Of a stretch of DNA of 64,000 nucleotides, positions 23,050-35,623 are shown piece after piece (positions within the stretch are counted from its first letter, which is position 1; each line of letters begins with the position of its first letter). Origin of the DNA: Kitagawia praeruptora (taxonomy: Eukaryota; Streptophyta; Magnoliopsida; Apiales; Apiaceae); assembly GCA_037693485.1 (NCBI GenBank), contig CM075345.1, positions 7,905,501 through 7,969,500 of the forward strand, read 5' to 3'. Below the pieces are notes generated by a model. The model was not told the DNA's origin. It searched no databases and saw only the letters and a program-made list of their open reading frames with translations. The position numbers and the translations under genes were made by a program.

Positions 23050-23614
23050 ATGACAGACTCACAGCCATCGTCCCCCAAACCCGACCCGTTCTTCATCACC
23101 CAAACAAGTACCATCGTCTTCTACTTGTAATCCAGAAATCACTCCTAAACAAGTGTCGTCTTCTTCTGCTCCTGAAATCCCTCCTCTTGTTCCTAGAGAA
23201 AGGGTTTCGCTTACTTTTCATATTAAATCAATTCTTTATAAACCCAAACCGCTACCACCGTTGACGTTGGAGGCGTTGAACGCGGCAGCCGCTGCAGCGG
23301 CATCGTCTCTTTCTTCTAAATCAACTCGTAAAACCAAGTCATCAAGTTCTTCTTTTTCTCAGGGGTCGTCCTCAATAAACCCCTCTTCAACCTCATCTGA
23401 TTGTCTAAGCCTCGAGGAATTTAAACCCATTAAATTTAGAGCTGATAATTCTTCTCAGGGGTCGTCCTCAACAAACCCCTCAACCTCATCTAATTGTCTA
23501 ACATTGATTGACAGCCTCGAGGAATTTATACCCATTAAATTTAGAGTTGATGATCTTGATAATTATTTTTTCTATAAAATAGTATTATGGATGAAATCAG
23601 CTCAATGTAGATAA
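23050..23614 (+). pseudogene. Unknown Ser/Pro-rich small gene with one frameshift
   Basis: The ATG at 23050 opens MTDSQPSSPKPDP, then a single extra T near 23089 shifts the frame. The other frame continues with SSSPKQVPSSSTCNPEITPK and on to a stop at 23614, about 187 residues in all. Features: an Ala run (about seven), a Ser-rich tract, and two repeated modules SSQGSSS...SLEEFKPIKFRADN and SLEEFIPIKFRVDD. There is a TATA-like ctatataac at about 22987. I do not recognise the family. It may be a recently broken gene, or intact if the base is a sequencing error. Confidence 0.4.
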
Positions 23615-24384
23615 CCAGATCAATGTAGGTTTCAGATTTTATTTTGAGGTATGATCAACTACATCTTTCTTAGTTATTATTATGGAACTATCGTAACATT
23701 ATTATATAAGAAAGAGGAGACAAATACAAATAAGCTATAACAATGAATAAAATTAGCTTCGTATTTGAATTTTGTAATACTTCGTGTACATGAACGACAA
23801 TGTAACGATCAGGATGAGGATAAGATTTCATACATTTTAAAATTACTTTTAATCTTAACCATACAATTAAATCTACATATATTACATGTATTTTTTATAT
23901 ATTTAATAATTGTAAAATAAAAACATGTAACCCATTACCGTTTCATTTTGATGAAAAATTCTACATACTTTGTACTTTGTTGTCTCTGCCTAACTTAATA
24001 TCTTTTTTATTCTCTAATTTTTTAATTAAAGGAAAACGGATCTAAAGGTCAATATAGAAAATATAGAAAAGTTTTCTATTAGTGTGCCTCAAATTTAATA
24101 TTTGGACATCTAATTAAAAATTCATAATATAGAAAACTGGTGCAGTTTGATTTTAAAATAGAATGGGTGGACGACAAAATTCCAGTTATCAAGGTACATT
24201 TTCTTGTTAGAATTGGGCAACTTTGGCCTTCACTCTTTTTTTTTACTTTTTTAATTGTGTCCTCCATATTTCTGCTTTTTATTAATTAAAGAAAATTGTT
24301 CCTTCCTTTTTCTTTGCAACCTGAACTTGTGGATCAAATCAACTTCTATTGGTCTTCTCTGCACAACACACAATACTCATAAAG

Positions 24385-25110
24385 ATATTTACGCATTTTT
24401 AAGAAGTCAAGCCCGGAAACATAATATGGATCGCGGGATGTTTCTCGATAACAAGGATTTTATCGAAAAAGGCTTAAGAATTGGTGTTCATTTCATCGAC
24501 AAGATTTGCGAGTGGACTGATACAAAGTATAGGTGTGGTGATGGTAATAAACATGACGGAAGGAATTATAGCGAGGAATGACATAAACATTTGAATTTCA
24601 TAACTGATGCCGGTTTCACAAGTTGGAGTACAAGCCAACGTTAGGCAAAACTTTATATGGTTTAAAGAAAATTGGATTGATGGGCATTCTTGAGAAAAAG
24701 AAGGCCTCCCATTCACATAGAAGTGAATAAAGATTTCCTTGAAACAATGGAAGTGGAATCCCATCCACATAGAAGTGAATAAAGATTTCCTTGAAAAAAG
24801 ATGAGAAGGCTAAGGATAACGACCAATTTATTCTAGAATATCTGCAAGCAACCATTGAAGCGAGGAGTACATAGAGAACATTCAAAAGGATGCCATCGTG
24901 GGAGTTTTTTGGGCCAAACAAGCGTCGTTGATTCTAGAAATTATGTTGTTTTGGTCTTTGTGTCTGAAACAAATTTTAACAATTTTTATTTTATTACCAG
25001 AAATTTTAATCAGGATCCCCTTTGCATGTCTGTTGTGAGAAACATGTTGTACTGGGAAAAAAAACTGAACGTGTTCGACAAATATCCAAATTTTAATTGT
25101 GTCAGCCATA
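24385..25110 (+). pseudogene. Degraded unrecognised gene fragment
   Basis: Pieces that look coding but change frame: RKHNMDRGMFLDNKDFIEKG then LRIGVHFIDKICEWTD (24415-24525), HKLEYKPTLGKTLYGLKKIG then LMGILEKKK (24615-24700), and KAKDNDQFILEYLQATIEAR (about 24808-24870). A 49-bp tandem duplication (cacatagaagtgaataaaga...) at about 24716-24797 adds to the disruption. I cannot name the protein. Confidence 0.35.
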
Positions 25111-25304
25111 TAAGTTTATCATTTTATTTAACTTATTGTATCAGCATCAATAATTTGACTAGTTATATATTCTATGTTTAACTTGTGTTTTTTGCATATT
25201 GTGTTTATTTTGGTTCATATTTAGGACTGTTGCTTCATGTAGAAAGTGTATGCAGAGCATCTCAGCCTTCATGTATCTACAATGTTTTGTGTGTGCTTGC
25301 ATAA

Positions 25305-26920
25305 TGATAAGTGGAGTTTATATCCACTTGGAGCGTTCCATATCGGCTTAAATTGATTGTTTTGGCCTCAAGTTTGTTGTAGTTTTGATGTGTTTTGTGT
25401 AAGTGTGTAGGTTTGGAAGAATGTTGATTAAGATCGTTGTTTCCGTCACTTTTGGAGTTGAATTCGGGCTTAATAATGTAGAATGGAGTCTTGTTGTGGT
25501 TCACCATGAGGATTCCAAGCATAGAGGATTGAAAACGGAAGAGAACGCAAAAAGAACGGGAGCAAACGGAGCAAAAACGAAGGAAATAGAGCTGAAAAAC
25601 GAAGGACAGAAATTTCCATCAGATTGTGGCTGGGCAGACTGCGCCAAATCTGAGCAGTCTGCACCAGATTGGCAGAATGTTGCTGGGCAGACTGCTCCAA
25701 TCCTGAGCAGTCTGCTCAAAGTCGCGCTGAAAATTTACAGTTTTGCCCTTTTTACGATTTTGGCCATATCTTGAGTTCTAGAAGTCAGTTTTGGGCGATC
25801 TTACTGTCCACGCGAAGATAACGAGATTTTCTATCATTCTAAAGTGGTCCAGAGGCCCAATTGCAGCTGGAACGTTCCAGAAAATCTGAAGAAAAGTCAG
25901 CTGCGAATTTCCCTTTAAATCAGAATTAGTTTAGGAAACGTACTTCTATTATAATTCTGATTTGGTATTTTCTTGTTGGGCAAGATGTCTAGAGCCTATA
26001 TAAACACATCCAACCCTTGTAAAAGAGGATGATAAAGATCATTAGGAGTAAAACCATTACATATCAATTACTTAGGTTTATTTGTATATTTTCATACTTT
26101 GTTTTTATCATGGTTTCATCAGATCCCATGATGACGAGAGGTTCGATTATGAACTAATCGTTGTCATGGGATTCTAACGGATTTATTTATGGAGCTTTAG
26201 TATCTTGATTGCTTTAAAGATCTGTGTGTGGTGTATATCTGATATCCTCGTATGGTTATGCTTAATTGATAGATGCGTCATGAACATCTAATTTGTTAAT
26301 CTCTTGTGAAGTGAAAGTGGATCTTGAGATTTAGAACTTGCCATGCTAGCATAGGTTCATAATTGTTATCAATATGATTGTGGTGTGAGATGAAAATACT
26401 TATACTGCCCTGTGTGATCTTTATGGATAACTTGTTCTTCAACCGTTATGTTTTCAAATTCTATAGAGATATAGGGTCTAAGCATAATTGGTGTCTATTC
26501 ATCTTCTATCTTTTTTGTGGATGTATGTTTAGTTTGGTATACGTATGCTGACAGGTAGCGTGTACTTGTTTCGTGTTATTCGATCAGATATCATAACCAT
26601 TGCATATAGTGATTAAAGGCGTCAGATCTAAGCAAAGTATTTAATGAAGTTAGGATTTCATGGTTTATCTTGCAGAAGTAATTAGATTTCAATTCTTGTT
26701 AGTTAGTTAATTCGTAGTTTTGTTAATTTGCTTCTTAGTTTAATTTAGTTAGTTAAAACCTTAATTTATTAATTGTCTTAGCAGTGAATTAAGATCATAC
26801 ACTGTTGCATAGGTGCGTTTACTGAATTAAAACCATAACCAGATCCCTGTGGGAACGAATTTGGACTTAACCTTATATATTACTTGTGACCACGTACGCT
26901 TGCGTGTTTTAGTGCAAACA
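25305..26920 (+). mobile_element. Solo LTR (Ty3/gypsy-type), 1616 bp
   Basis: Starts TGATAAGTGGAGTTTATATC, containing a short palindrome, and ends ...CTTGCGTGTTTTAGTGCAAACA. The stretch ccctgtgggaacgaatttgg just before the end is common at the 3' side of plant gypsy LTRs. The 5-bp target duplication CATAA is exact (25300-25304 and 26921-26925). No internal region or second LTR is present, so it arose by LTR-LTR recombination. Strand follows the LTR ends. Confidence 0.8.
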
Positions 26921-26925
26921 CATAA

Positions 26926-27160
26926 TTGTGTTTTTAATATTTTATTATATGCTTCTGTGATGAAATTCCAGCCGAAAGAGTGGGACAATTCGATCCCTGG
27001 GTCAAATTTTATAATTCCAACAAGGAAATGTGCTTCTATACAAATTGTGCGCTTCACATCTATTTTGAAAGATGTAAGCAACACTAGCTTTACATACAAA
27101 CAAATAAGTCATCCACTTCCAATACGGCACCAATTTTACTATTGGGTGATTCTGTTAAGT
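26926..27160 (+). repeat. Dispersed repeat R1, copy 2 (partial)
   Basis: Matches the reverse complement of 8760-9010 (aggaaatgtgcttctataca, gatgtaagcaacactagctt). The solo LTR inserted beside or into this copy. Confidence 0.75.
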
Positions 27161-27319
27161 TTGTTGAGTCTAGGCTCTTCAGGCCCTTGAGTGGATGCTC
27201 AGGTCAGCCAATAGCCCTTTTTTATGCTCAGGACATGAGCCTCATGCTCAGGCTCAGTGCGGGATTTTGCAGCTTTGGCCCATATGTTGAGATAGATCCC
27301 GTTTCTTCTATTATAAATA

Positions 27320-27680
27320 CTAGCTTATAATATGTGCGATGCACGGTTTCTTGTACACTTTTTAATTACATTTTATTATTAAAGTTTTAAGTTGTAAATA
27401 TATTTTTTATTATTAAAATAATTTTTTAACTTTATAATCCCATGTATATAAATATTATTAAAATTATTTATTTTGAACTATTACTTTAATATACATACGT
27501 AAAAATATAAATTTTACACAAAAATTATTTTTTAACTTTTGTTTAATAAAAAAAGTGAAATTTATGTAATCATGTAGATCTTTTTCGATTTTTATACAAA
27601 ATTTTCTATATTGTAAGTGTTTTCTAGATTTTGTGTAATTTTTTACTATATAGCTTGTTACTCGTGTGATGCATGGATGT
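27320..27680 (-). other. Helitron 3'-end-like terminus and AT-rich remainder
   Basis: On the minus strand a hairpin (GTGCATCGCAC) is followed by about 10 bases and CTAG, then T (27320-27323). A second weaker relative (tagcttgttactcgtgtgat) is at about 27652. No 5' end identified. Confidence 0.45.
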
Positions 27681-27691
27681 TTTTTTTGGGT

Positions 27692-28498
27692 GAGTGCCCT
27701 AAATACCCACTTTTTAATTATTCATAACTAAAATACCCACCAGACAGAAGGGCTGCCCAAAATGCCTAGCAAATACGCCACTACAGTAGGCGTATCTCGT
27801 GTCACGCCTGTGACAACAACGTATCTGCTGCCTACGCTGTTAAGGTCGACGTTAACAGCTAATACGCATTATAAAACGGCGTATTCGACGTCACCAGTGA
27901 CGTCAGATACACATCTTCAAAATGTGCATCAAGAGATACGCATCTTGAAGATGCGTATCTGACGTCGTCTTCATCGTCTTCGCAGGTCGCGACAACGGCG
28001 ATTCCGATTGAAAAAATCGATATCTTCGTTCTCTTTCAGGCGTAACTTTCCAGTTACGTTCTATACACCATTCAATTCATCTTTCAGTCCTCTACAACCC
28101 TATACCAATATTTTATCGTTTGGTTTACCGGATTGAAAACACCAAAATCAAAACTTTTCCGATTCGAGCTTTCCGGCAAGAGTTTTTCATGCCCCTGCAG
28201 GGCCAGGTGAGAGAAACAGATACACGGACGACGAAGACGATGACTACCTGGTCCTGTGGTGATGATTTGGAGGGTGGGAGACGAGGCAAGGTTGGGAATC
28301 GACGAGAAGGTCGAAAATCAGCGAAGTCGCCGGTCACAGAGCTGTTACTTTTCTGGCGAATAGATCAGTTTTCTGGTGAGCTACAGTGTTCTCGGATATG
28401 CCGTTTCCAACGGCGTATTCCGTGGATATTTTGGGCAGTATTTTTGAAACCGGGTATTGTGGTAAGTGGGTAGCAAAAAATGGGTATTTTGGGCATTC
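27692..28498. mobile_element. TIR element with GC-rich interior (possible MULE-type, non-autonomous)
   Basis: Left end GAGTGCCCTAAATACCCACT; right end reverse complement GAATGCCCAAAATACCCATT, with a further inner repeat of TACCCAC. The interior is more GC-rich than its surroundings and holds inverted copies of gatacgcatcttgaagatgcg-type sequence near 27915-27960. A frame at 28120-28473 is open but unrecognised. T-rich flanks hide any target duplication. Confidence 0.5.
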
Positions 28499-28551
28499 TT
28501 TTTTTTTTTTTAATATTTTTTGTTTTATTATCCATATCCTTATATATATAT

Positions 28552-29828
28552 TGTTAGTCACAGAGGCATGCATGTTTACATCTAATAACAAGCCTAATTT
28601 TCTGTAATGCTTTGCATTACTTACATGACCTCTTAACTGAGGGAACCTCTAGTTGTAGAGCTTCTATTTGTTTTGTACTTGCAATAGGCGTCAAATCCTA
28701 GTTGTATAATTGTACTTATATAGTCAAGAATAGCTTGAAAGAAGTTCCAAGGTTCATGCCTCAATCAAGAAGATAAAGATTGTCAAATAATCACAGTTGG
28801 GATTTGAAGAAATGAAGAATTTTCCTAAGTACCAATTCGAGAAGTACTTTTGTCTATTCGAGAAGTCTAACGTTCGAGAAGTCAGAGATTCGATATCTAA
28901 GAAGACACTATTCGATCTGAATGAACTATTCGATATCTCATTCGATATCTCAGAGATTCGACATGTCTAAATGGTCTATTCGAGAACTCAAGAAGTCAAC
29001 AAGTCAAAGTGGTATTCGAGTTCTCAAAGGGTCAAAAAGTCAAAGTTCCATTCGATATCTCAAGGACTCTGAATGAACTATTCGATATCTCAGGGATTCG
29101 ACAAGTCAAGTGTTCTATTCGACAACTCAAAAAACCCTGGAGAAAGTACTATTCGAGAAGTGATTCGATATGTAAATCATACAGTATTCGAGAACTCAGA
29201 GTTATCTAATCCTAGTTCTCGAATCAATCACTTAGCCACTTCTCGAATACATTCTTGGAGACAAAATACTGAAGAAATTGTACAAGTCTGAAACCTGCAA
29301 CAAGCCAACGCACTTTATGGACCACAATCTGTAATGTGCCCTGGAAAGCCTACAAGGAAGCTTGGAGAGATATAGAAGAGACAAAGAGCTAAAGAAGTGG
29401 ATCTGAACAGAACTTTGCAAAGTCAAATCTGTAGCCGTTTGGACACTTACTCAAAAAGGATAGGCAGACCAGAAAGTAATTTGTTTTAGGTATCTTATTT
29501 ATAGTAAGTAGGTTGTATTCATGTTCAATAAGGATACAGCCTCACATCCTAAGTAATCATCTTTTTGAGAGGAGAAGTTTTTCATACACACTTAAGACAT
29601 ATCTCTCTGAGAAAAACGTAGCTGAGAATACTATCATTTGTATTCACAGATTGTAGCGACCTTTATCTAATAAAACATTAGATTAAAGTGATATTGTGTT
29701 ATCTTTATCCGCACCTATATATTTGCACACACAAACACTTATCTGCTACACAGATTCAAGAACTAAGAAAAGTTCAAGAATCCATTCACCCCCCCTCTGT
29801 ATTCTTTTACTGTATTCAATACTCAACA
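28552..29828 (+). repeat. 5' LTR (1277 bp)
   Basis: Starts TGTTAGTCACAGAGGC and ends ATACTCAACA. It carries many ATTCGA-based direct repeats between 28830 and 29250. Confidence 0.95.
28836..29780 (+). promoter_or_regulatory. Cluster of ten heat-shock-element cores (TTCnnGAA) in the 5' LTR
   Basis: TTCGAGAA at 28836, 28857, 28873, 28979, 29152 and 29187; TTCTCGAA at 29216 and 29240; TTCAAGAA at 29755 and 29773. TTCnnGAA is the inverted core bound by heat-shock factors. By chance about 0.3 would be expected in an LTR of this size. Function is inferred from motif density only. Confidence 0.5.
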
Positions 29829-29830
29829 AG

Positions 29831-29846
29831 TGGTATCAGAGCGGGC
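29831..29846 (+). promoter_or_regulatory. Primer-binding site
   Basis: TGGTATCAGAGCGGGC, two bases after the LTR, complementary to the 3' end of initiator Met tRNA as in most copia elements. Confidence 0.9.
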
Positions 29847-29873
29847 TGTTTATTCAAAAACAGACAAACGATC

Positions 29874-32385
29874 ATGAGTTCGAATACACCAAAGACTACA
29901 GGAACGGTGAAAGTCCCTAAGTTTGACAAAGAGAATTACAACCTCTGGAAGATAAAAATGATGTTGTTCATCAAAGCCTCTCATCCTTTGTATCCTGAGA
30001 TTATAAAGAATGGTCTCTTTGTTCCACAACAAGAGATACCTGAGAAGACTTTTGGAACCATAACTGTTCCAAGATCTTATGTGGCCAAGGAACCATCTAA
30101 ATGGACAAAATCAGAAAAGGAAATGGTTGCTCTTGACAGTCACCTCATGTTGCTAATCATTGATTCCATGAATGTCAATATTTGCAAACATTGCATCATG
30201 CACATCTGCCAAAGAAATGTGGGATCACATAGAGGTGTTATGTGAAGGAACGGATGAGGTCAAGGAAAACAAGAAACAGATACTGGTCACACAGTATGAA
30301 GCTTTCATGGCACAGTCCAAGGAAAGCATCACTGAGATGTTTGAGAGATTTCACAAGCTAGTTACTGAGTTGCAGATAAATGGCAAGGTTTACAGCACAA
30401 AGGAGTTGAACATGAAATTTCTGCTATCTTCACCAAATCATCTAGAGCAAAGGGTCATTTCTCTAATGGAAAGAGATTTGAACAAAGTTACATATGATGT
30501 GCTCTATGGGGTTTTAAAAACTCATGAGCTTGAGTTGCTTCAGAAAAGGGCTATCCAAGCCAACCAAGGTAGAATGATAAACACATCATGTGCCTTGATT
30601 GTCAACAAATCTATTCAAGACCTAGAAGCATCTACAAGCCAACTGAGGATAGAGGATATAATAGATGATGAAGAAACTAAAACTGAGGTTAGTGAACCTG
30701 TTGAGGAGAAGGAGGAAGAAGAGTTTTACACTCTTGAAGAACTAGATGGGATGGAAAACACTTCATATGCTTTTATGGCCAGAAAATTTCCAAACATCAG
30801 ATTCAAGAGGAATCAACCCTTCAAACCTAAAACCCAAAACCATTCATTCAACAAGAGCAAGGCACCTGTGAAATCAAACAAAAATAAGTTCAAAACCAGC
30901 CATGTGGATAGGTCATCTATAAGGTGTTATAGATGCAATGACCTAGGGCATTTTGCCAGTGAATGCAAGAAGCCTAAAAAGAAGGATAGAGAGTATCTTG
31001 AGCTTGAAGCTAAGTATGAGGCCCTTCTGAAAAAGCAGACACAAGGTAAGGCCTACATAGCTGAAGGGAAGTGCTGGGATGATTCTGACAGTGATGGAGA
31101 AGAGCAGGAATTTTGTAACTATGCCTTGATGGCCAATTCCAAGGATGACACATCTTCATCAGACTCTCGGGTACCATCTCTCACTACTATAGACATGTCT
31201 GTTTCTGAGTATAAATGCATGATTGAATAACTATCTATTGAGATGTTTAATATTCATACTAGTATGACTGCTACTAATGAAGAAATTGCTAAATTGTCTA
31301 CTAGAAATGAAATATTATCCAAAAAGAATGAAGAACTTGAGCTAACTGCTATGCAAGTAGAAAACCTTAAGAAAGAAGTTGAATATCTGCAGAATAAGGT
31401 TCTATGTGCTAGTCAAGTTGAAAAGGCCCTTAGGGATGAACTAGCTGAAAATGAATTCAACTGAAAACTTTTAAGAAATCATCTGGTCTAGTACAATCCA
31501 ACTGTGAGAAGATTCAAGCTAAACCCAAGGCTGCAATTGGACTTGACTATGACACTCTTAAACAGAGGAAAGGCTATGCTGTCATTGAAGATGAGATTGT
31601 TGTTCAGATGGAAGTGCCTCAGATTTTGAAAAAGGCTCAGACTCCAATTTTTAAAGAATCAACATTTGAAGTTGATGAGGATGCCTTACTCATTAAGCAA
31701 ATGTTGAATGATGAGGATGAGACACAATCCAGTGAACAACAAGCATCCTCTATGAGTGAGAGTGTCAAGTCAAAAGCCAATGAGCCAGTAGGTGATATGT
31801 CAAGACCTAAGAAGTTTGTTAAGTTTGTTTTAGCTAGGAATAGTAAATCTGAGAAGAAAGTGACTAAGAAGAAACAGAACAGAAATGGCAAGTTAGGGAT
31901 TAACAAAGATAACAACTATGCTTATATGCCTAATGCCCCTAGGAAAACTTGTCAGAATTGTTTCAGTACCAATCATTTAACTCATGCATGCAAGAAACCT
32001 ATTGGTAGTGTGCTCAAACCTTTCTATGATTGTTTTGTGCCTCTAAGACATAGATATGCTCCATTCTGTGATAAATTTGACTGTATGCCATGCAACATGA
32101 ATGTTATGACTAGTTGTTTTAATTTGAGAAGGCAATTCATTGATGGTTGTATCAGTCACAATTCTCACACACACTACACAAGGTCAAAGTCTTCGAGTCC
32201 TCCTAAAGCTAGGAAGGTACCTCTATCACCTAAGTCTGAGACCTCAGGTTCTAAGACTTCTAACAGTGACAAGAAGACTAACACCAAGAAAGTTGATAAG
32301 CATGTTGTTTATGATAAAATTATTTCTAAGTCACATGGACCCAAACTTGTTTGGGTACCAAAGGAGAAGTTATACCTTTGTGTTT
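29874..32385 (+). pseudogene. copia gag polyprotein, broken
   Basis: The ATG at 29874 opens MSSNTPKTTGTVKVPKFDKE. Gag core motifs include NYNLWKIKMMLFI and KEMWDHIEVLCEGTDEV. First CCHC knuckle CYRCNDLGHFASEC at 30925-30966; a second, CQNCFSTNHLTHAC, near 31950-31991. A coiled-coil stretch (about 31290-31440) sits between them. Lesions: frameshift near 30172-30180, TAA at 31228-31230, one-base loss near 31459, and a shift near 32370-32395 before protease. The long Lys/Ser-rich gag C-terminus with a second knuckle is typical of SIRE-like elements. Confidence 0.88.
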
Positions 32386-35300
32386 GCAGGGCAAAGAAAG
32401 TGAAAAGAAAGTCATGTGGATTTCGGACAGTGGATGCTCAAATCATATGATTAGTGATATGGCCCTGCTATCACAGTATGGGGAGAAGGCTGGCCCAATG
32501 GTTGTTTTTGGAGATGACAGCATGGGTGACACATTGGGATATGGCAAGTTGAAAGTTGGAAATGTCATCATTGAAGATGTAGCACTGGTCAAGGGACTCA
32601 AGCATAATCTGCTAAGTGTTGGTAAGTTTACTGATAGGGGATTCAAGGTGGATTTTGACAAAGATGAATGTTTGATCACCCACAAGAAGACTGGTGATTT
32701 TGCTCTATCTGGAGTAAGGAAAGGAAGCTTGTTTGTAGCCAATATGGACTCTGCAAACAAGGACAAAATTTGTTGCTTCTACTCAAAAGCATCAAATGAA
32801 GATTGTTGGCTGTGGCACAAGAAATTATCACACCTGAATTTCAAAGCCATTAATTCTCTAGTCAAAAGAGAGTTAGTGAGAGGCATGCCCATACTTGAAT
32901 TCTGTCAAGAAGGAGTGTGTGAGGCTTGTCAAAGAGGAAAAATGAAAAGATCAAGCCACAAGTCAAAGACAGTGACATCAATAACCAAGCCCCTACAACT
33001 CATTCATATGGACTTGTTTGGGCCTGTCAATATTATGTCACTAGGAAGAAAGAAGTATGCCTTATTGATGGTTGATGACTTTACAAGGTACACATGGGTG
33101 GAATTTCTGGCATCAAAAGATGAGGCTCCACAAGTAATCATTGAGCACATAAAGAGAGTTGACAAGGAAGCAAAGGCCAACAATGCAAGTGTGATTGCAT
33201 TAAGAAGTGATAATGGAACAGAGTTCAGAAATGCCATACTTGAAGCATTCTGCAAAGAGAATGGAATTTCTCAGCAATTCTCTGCTCCAAGGACTCCATA
33301 ACAAAATGGAGTTGTTGAGAGAAAGAATAGAACTTTAATTGAGGCTGCTAGAACAATGTTGCTTGATGCAAAGATGCCTACATGTTTTTGGGCTGAGGTT
33401 GTGAGCACTGCATGCTATATCCAGAACAGAACCCTTATCAACAAAAACACTGGAAAGACACCTTACAATTTGATGACTGGAAAGAAGCCTAGTCTAAAGT
33501 ATGTTCATACTTTTGGTAGCAAATGCTTTGTATTGAAGGACAATTCAGAATATGTTGGAAAATTCGATGCAAAGGCATTTGAAGGAATTTTTCTTGGCTA
33601 CTCTATGGAAAGAATTGCATACAAAGTTTATGTCATCAGTCAAATGAAAATTATGGAAAGCACAGATGTGACATTTGATGATAGCAAACTACCTGGATTA
33701 GAAGAAGCCAATGATGAAGATAAAGATCCATTAAAGTTTGATAATCTAGATGATTCTGATGAAGAGATTGAAACTGGAGTTGAAACTCAAGTTCAACAAA
33801 CTCAAGTGAATGATGATACAAGGGAAGAATTTGTGCCAATCAATAGTGGAGATACAAGCATCCAAGACACACCTGTGAATAGTGGCAACATCATAGGGGG
33901 AGGAAATGAGAATGATCAGGACTTGGATGATGAAGCAACATCAAGAATGAGAAATCAGATTGAGCATTCAAGGAAATGGGATAGATCACACACTGCAGAG
34001 CAAATTATTGGAGATCCTAATGCAGGAGTAAGGACTAGGAGAGCAACTCAGAATGAGTGCCTCTATGGTTGTTTTCTATCTCAGGTTGAGCCTAAGAAAC
34101 TTGATGATGCACTGTTGGATCCAGATTGGATTATTGTCATGCAAGAGGAGCTGAATCAATTTGAAAGAAACAAAGTATGGGAACTTGTGCCTGCACCAAA
34201 GAATAGAACCATTGTTGAAACAAAATGGGTTCTGAAGAATAAGATGGATGAAGATGCTGTAATAGTAAGAAACAAAGTAAGGTTGGTTACAAAAGGATAC
34301 TCTCAACAGGAAGGCATTGATTATGATGAGACATTTGCCCCTGTTGCTAGATTGGAAGCCATCAGAATATTCTTGGCATTTGCTGCTCATTCAAACTTTA
34401 AAGTTTATCAAATGGATGTCAAGAGTGCATTTCTGAATGGAGAGTTGGAAGAAGAAGTTTATGTGCAACAACCACATGGCTTTGAGGATCCACACTTCCC
34501 AGAATTTGTCTACAGACTGTTTAAGGCATTGTATGGACTTAAGCAGGCTCCAAAGGCATGGTATGATACTCTATCACAATTTTTCCTTGAAAATCAATTC
34601 ACTAGAGGCACATTGGACAAAACACTGTTTTACAAGAAGCATGGTGATGATATTATCCTAGTTCAGATCTATGTGGATGATATCATATTTGGGTTTACAA
34701 ATGAGAAGCTGTGTGAGAAATTCTCTAAACTCATGCAGAGCAGATATGAGATGAGTATGATGGGAGAGTTGACATTCTTTCTTGGGTTGCAAGTCAGTCA
34801 AAAGAAGGATGGTATCTTTATCAGTCAAACCAAGTACATCAAGGATTTATTGAAGAAGTTTGACTTAGAAGACTGCTCACCTGCAAAGACACCCATGGCC
34901 ACAGCAACTAAATTAGATGAAGATGCTAAAGGCAAGAAAGTAGATATCTCAGTCTACAGATGCATGGTTGGTTCTCTACTCTACCTCACTGCAAGTAGGC
35001 TAGACATCATGTTTGCTACATGTTTGTGTGAAAGGTTTCAATCAAATCCAAAAGAATCACATTTGATTGCTATAAAAAGGATCTTTAGATATCTGAAGGG
35101 CACTCCAAACTTGGGTTTATGGTATCCTAAGGACACAGGGTTCAATCTGGTTGGTTATTCTGATGCTGATTATGCTGGATGCAGAGTGGATAGGAAAAGC
35201 ACCTCAGGTAGCTGCCAGTTTCTTGGACAAAGGTCAGTCTCTTGGTATAGCAAGAAACAACAATCTGTGTCAACTTCTACAGCTGAGGCTGAATACATAG

Positions 35301-35623
35301 CTGCTGGAAGTTGCTGTGCTCAAGTGCTTTGGATTAGAAATCAACTTAGAGATTATGGACTTGTGTTGGAAAGAATTCCAATCATGTGTGATAACACAAG
35401 TGCAATCTCTATAGTTGCCAATCCTGTCAATCATTCTAGAACAAAGCACATTGACATCAGATATCATTTCATTAGAGAACATGCAACTAATGGTACCATT
35501 GAGTTGCATTATGTCTCTACAGATAAACAACTAGCTGACATATTCACTAAGCCATTAGATGAAGCCACCTTCACAAGGTTGGTTAATGAGATTGGAATGT
35601 TGAATTCTTCAGATTCTGGCTAA
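32386..35623 (+). pseudogene. copia pol (protease, integrase, RT, RNase H), one nonsense codon
   Basis: Protease: MWISDSGCSNHM (about 32412). Pre-integrase: CWLWHKKLSHLNF. Integrase: LIHMDLFGPV, LRSDNGTEF, NGVVERKNRT (DDE residues). A TAA at 33299-33301 interrupts QQNGVVE; the same frame resumes at once and is open to 35623. RT (about 34170-34900): LVTKGYSQQEGIDYDETFAP, YQMDVKSAFLNGEL, YGLKQAPKAWY, and the catalytic IYVDDIIFG. RNase H: GYSDADYAGCRVDRKSTSG, STAEAEYIAA, DIRYHFIRE, ADIFTKPL. All key residues are present, so the single stop is the only visible defect in pol proper. Confidence 0.93.

Noticed and set aside
25403..25774. Open frame of 123 codons inside the solo LTR
   Set aside because: LTR sequence; no known LTR-encoded protein, and overlapping frames exist on both strands.
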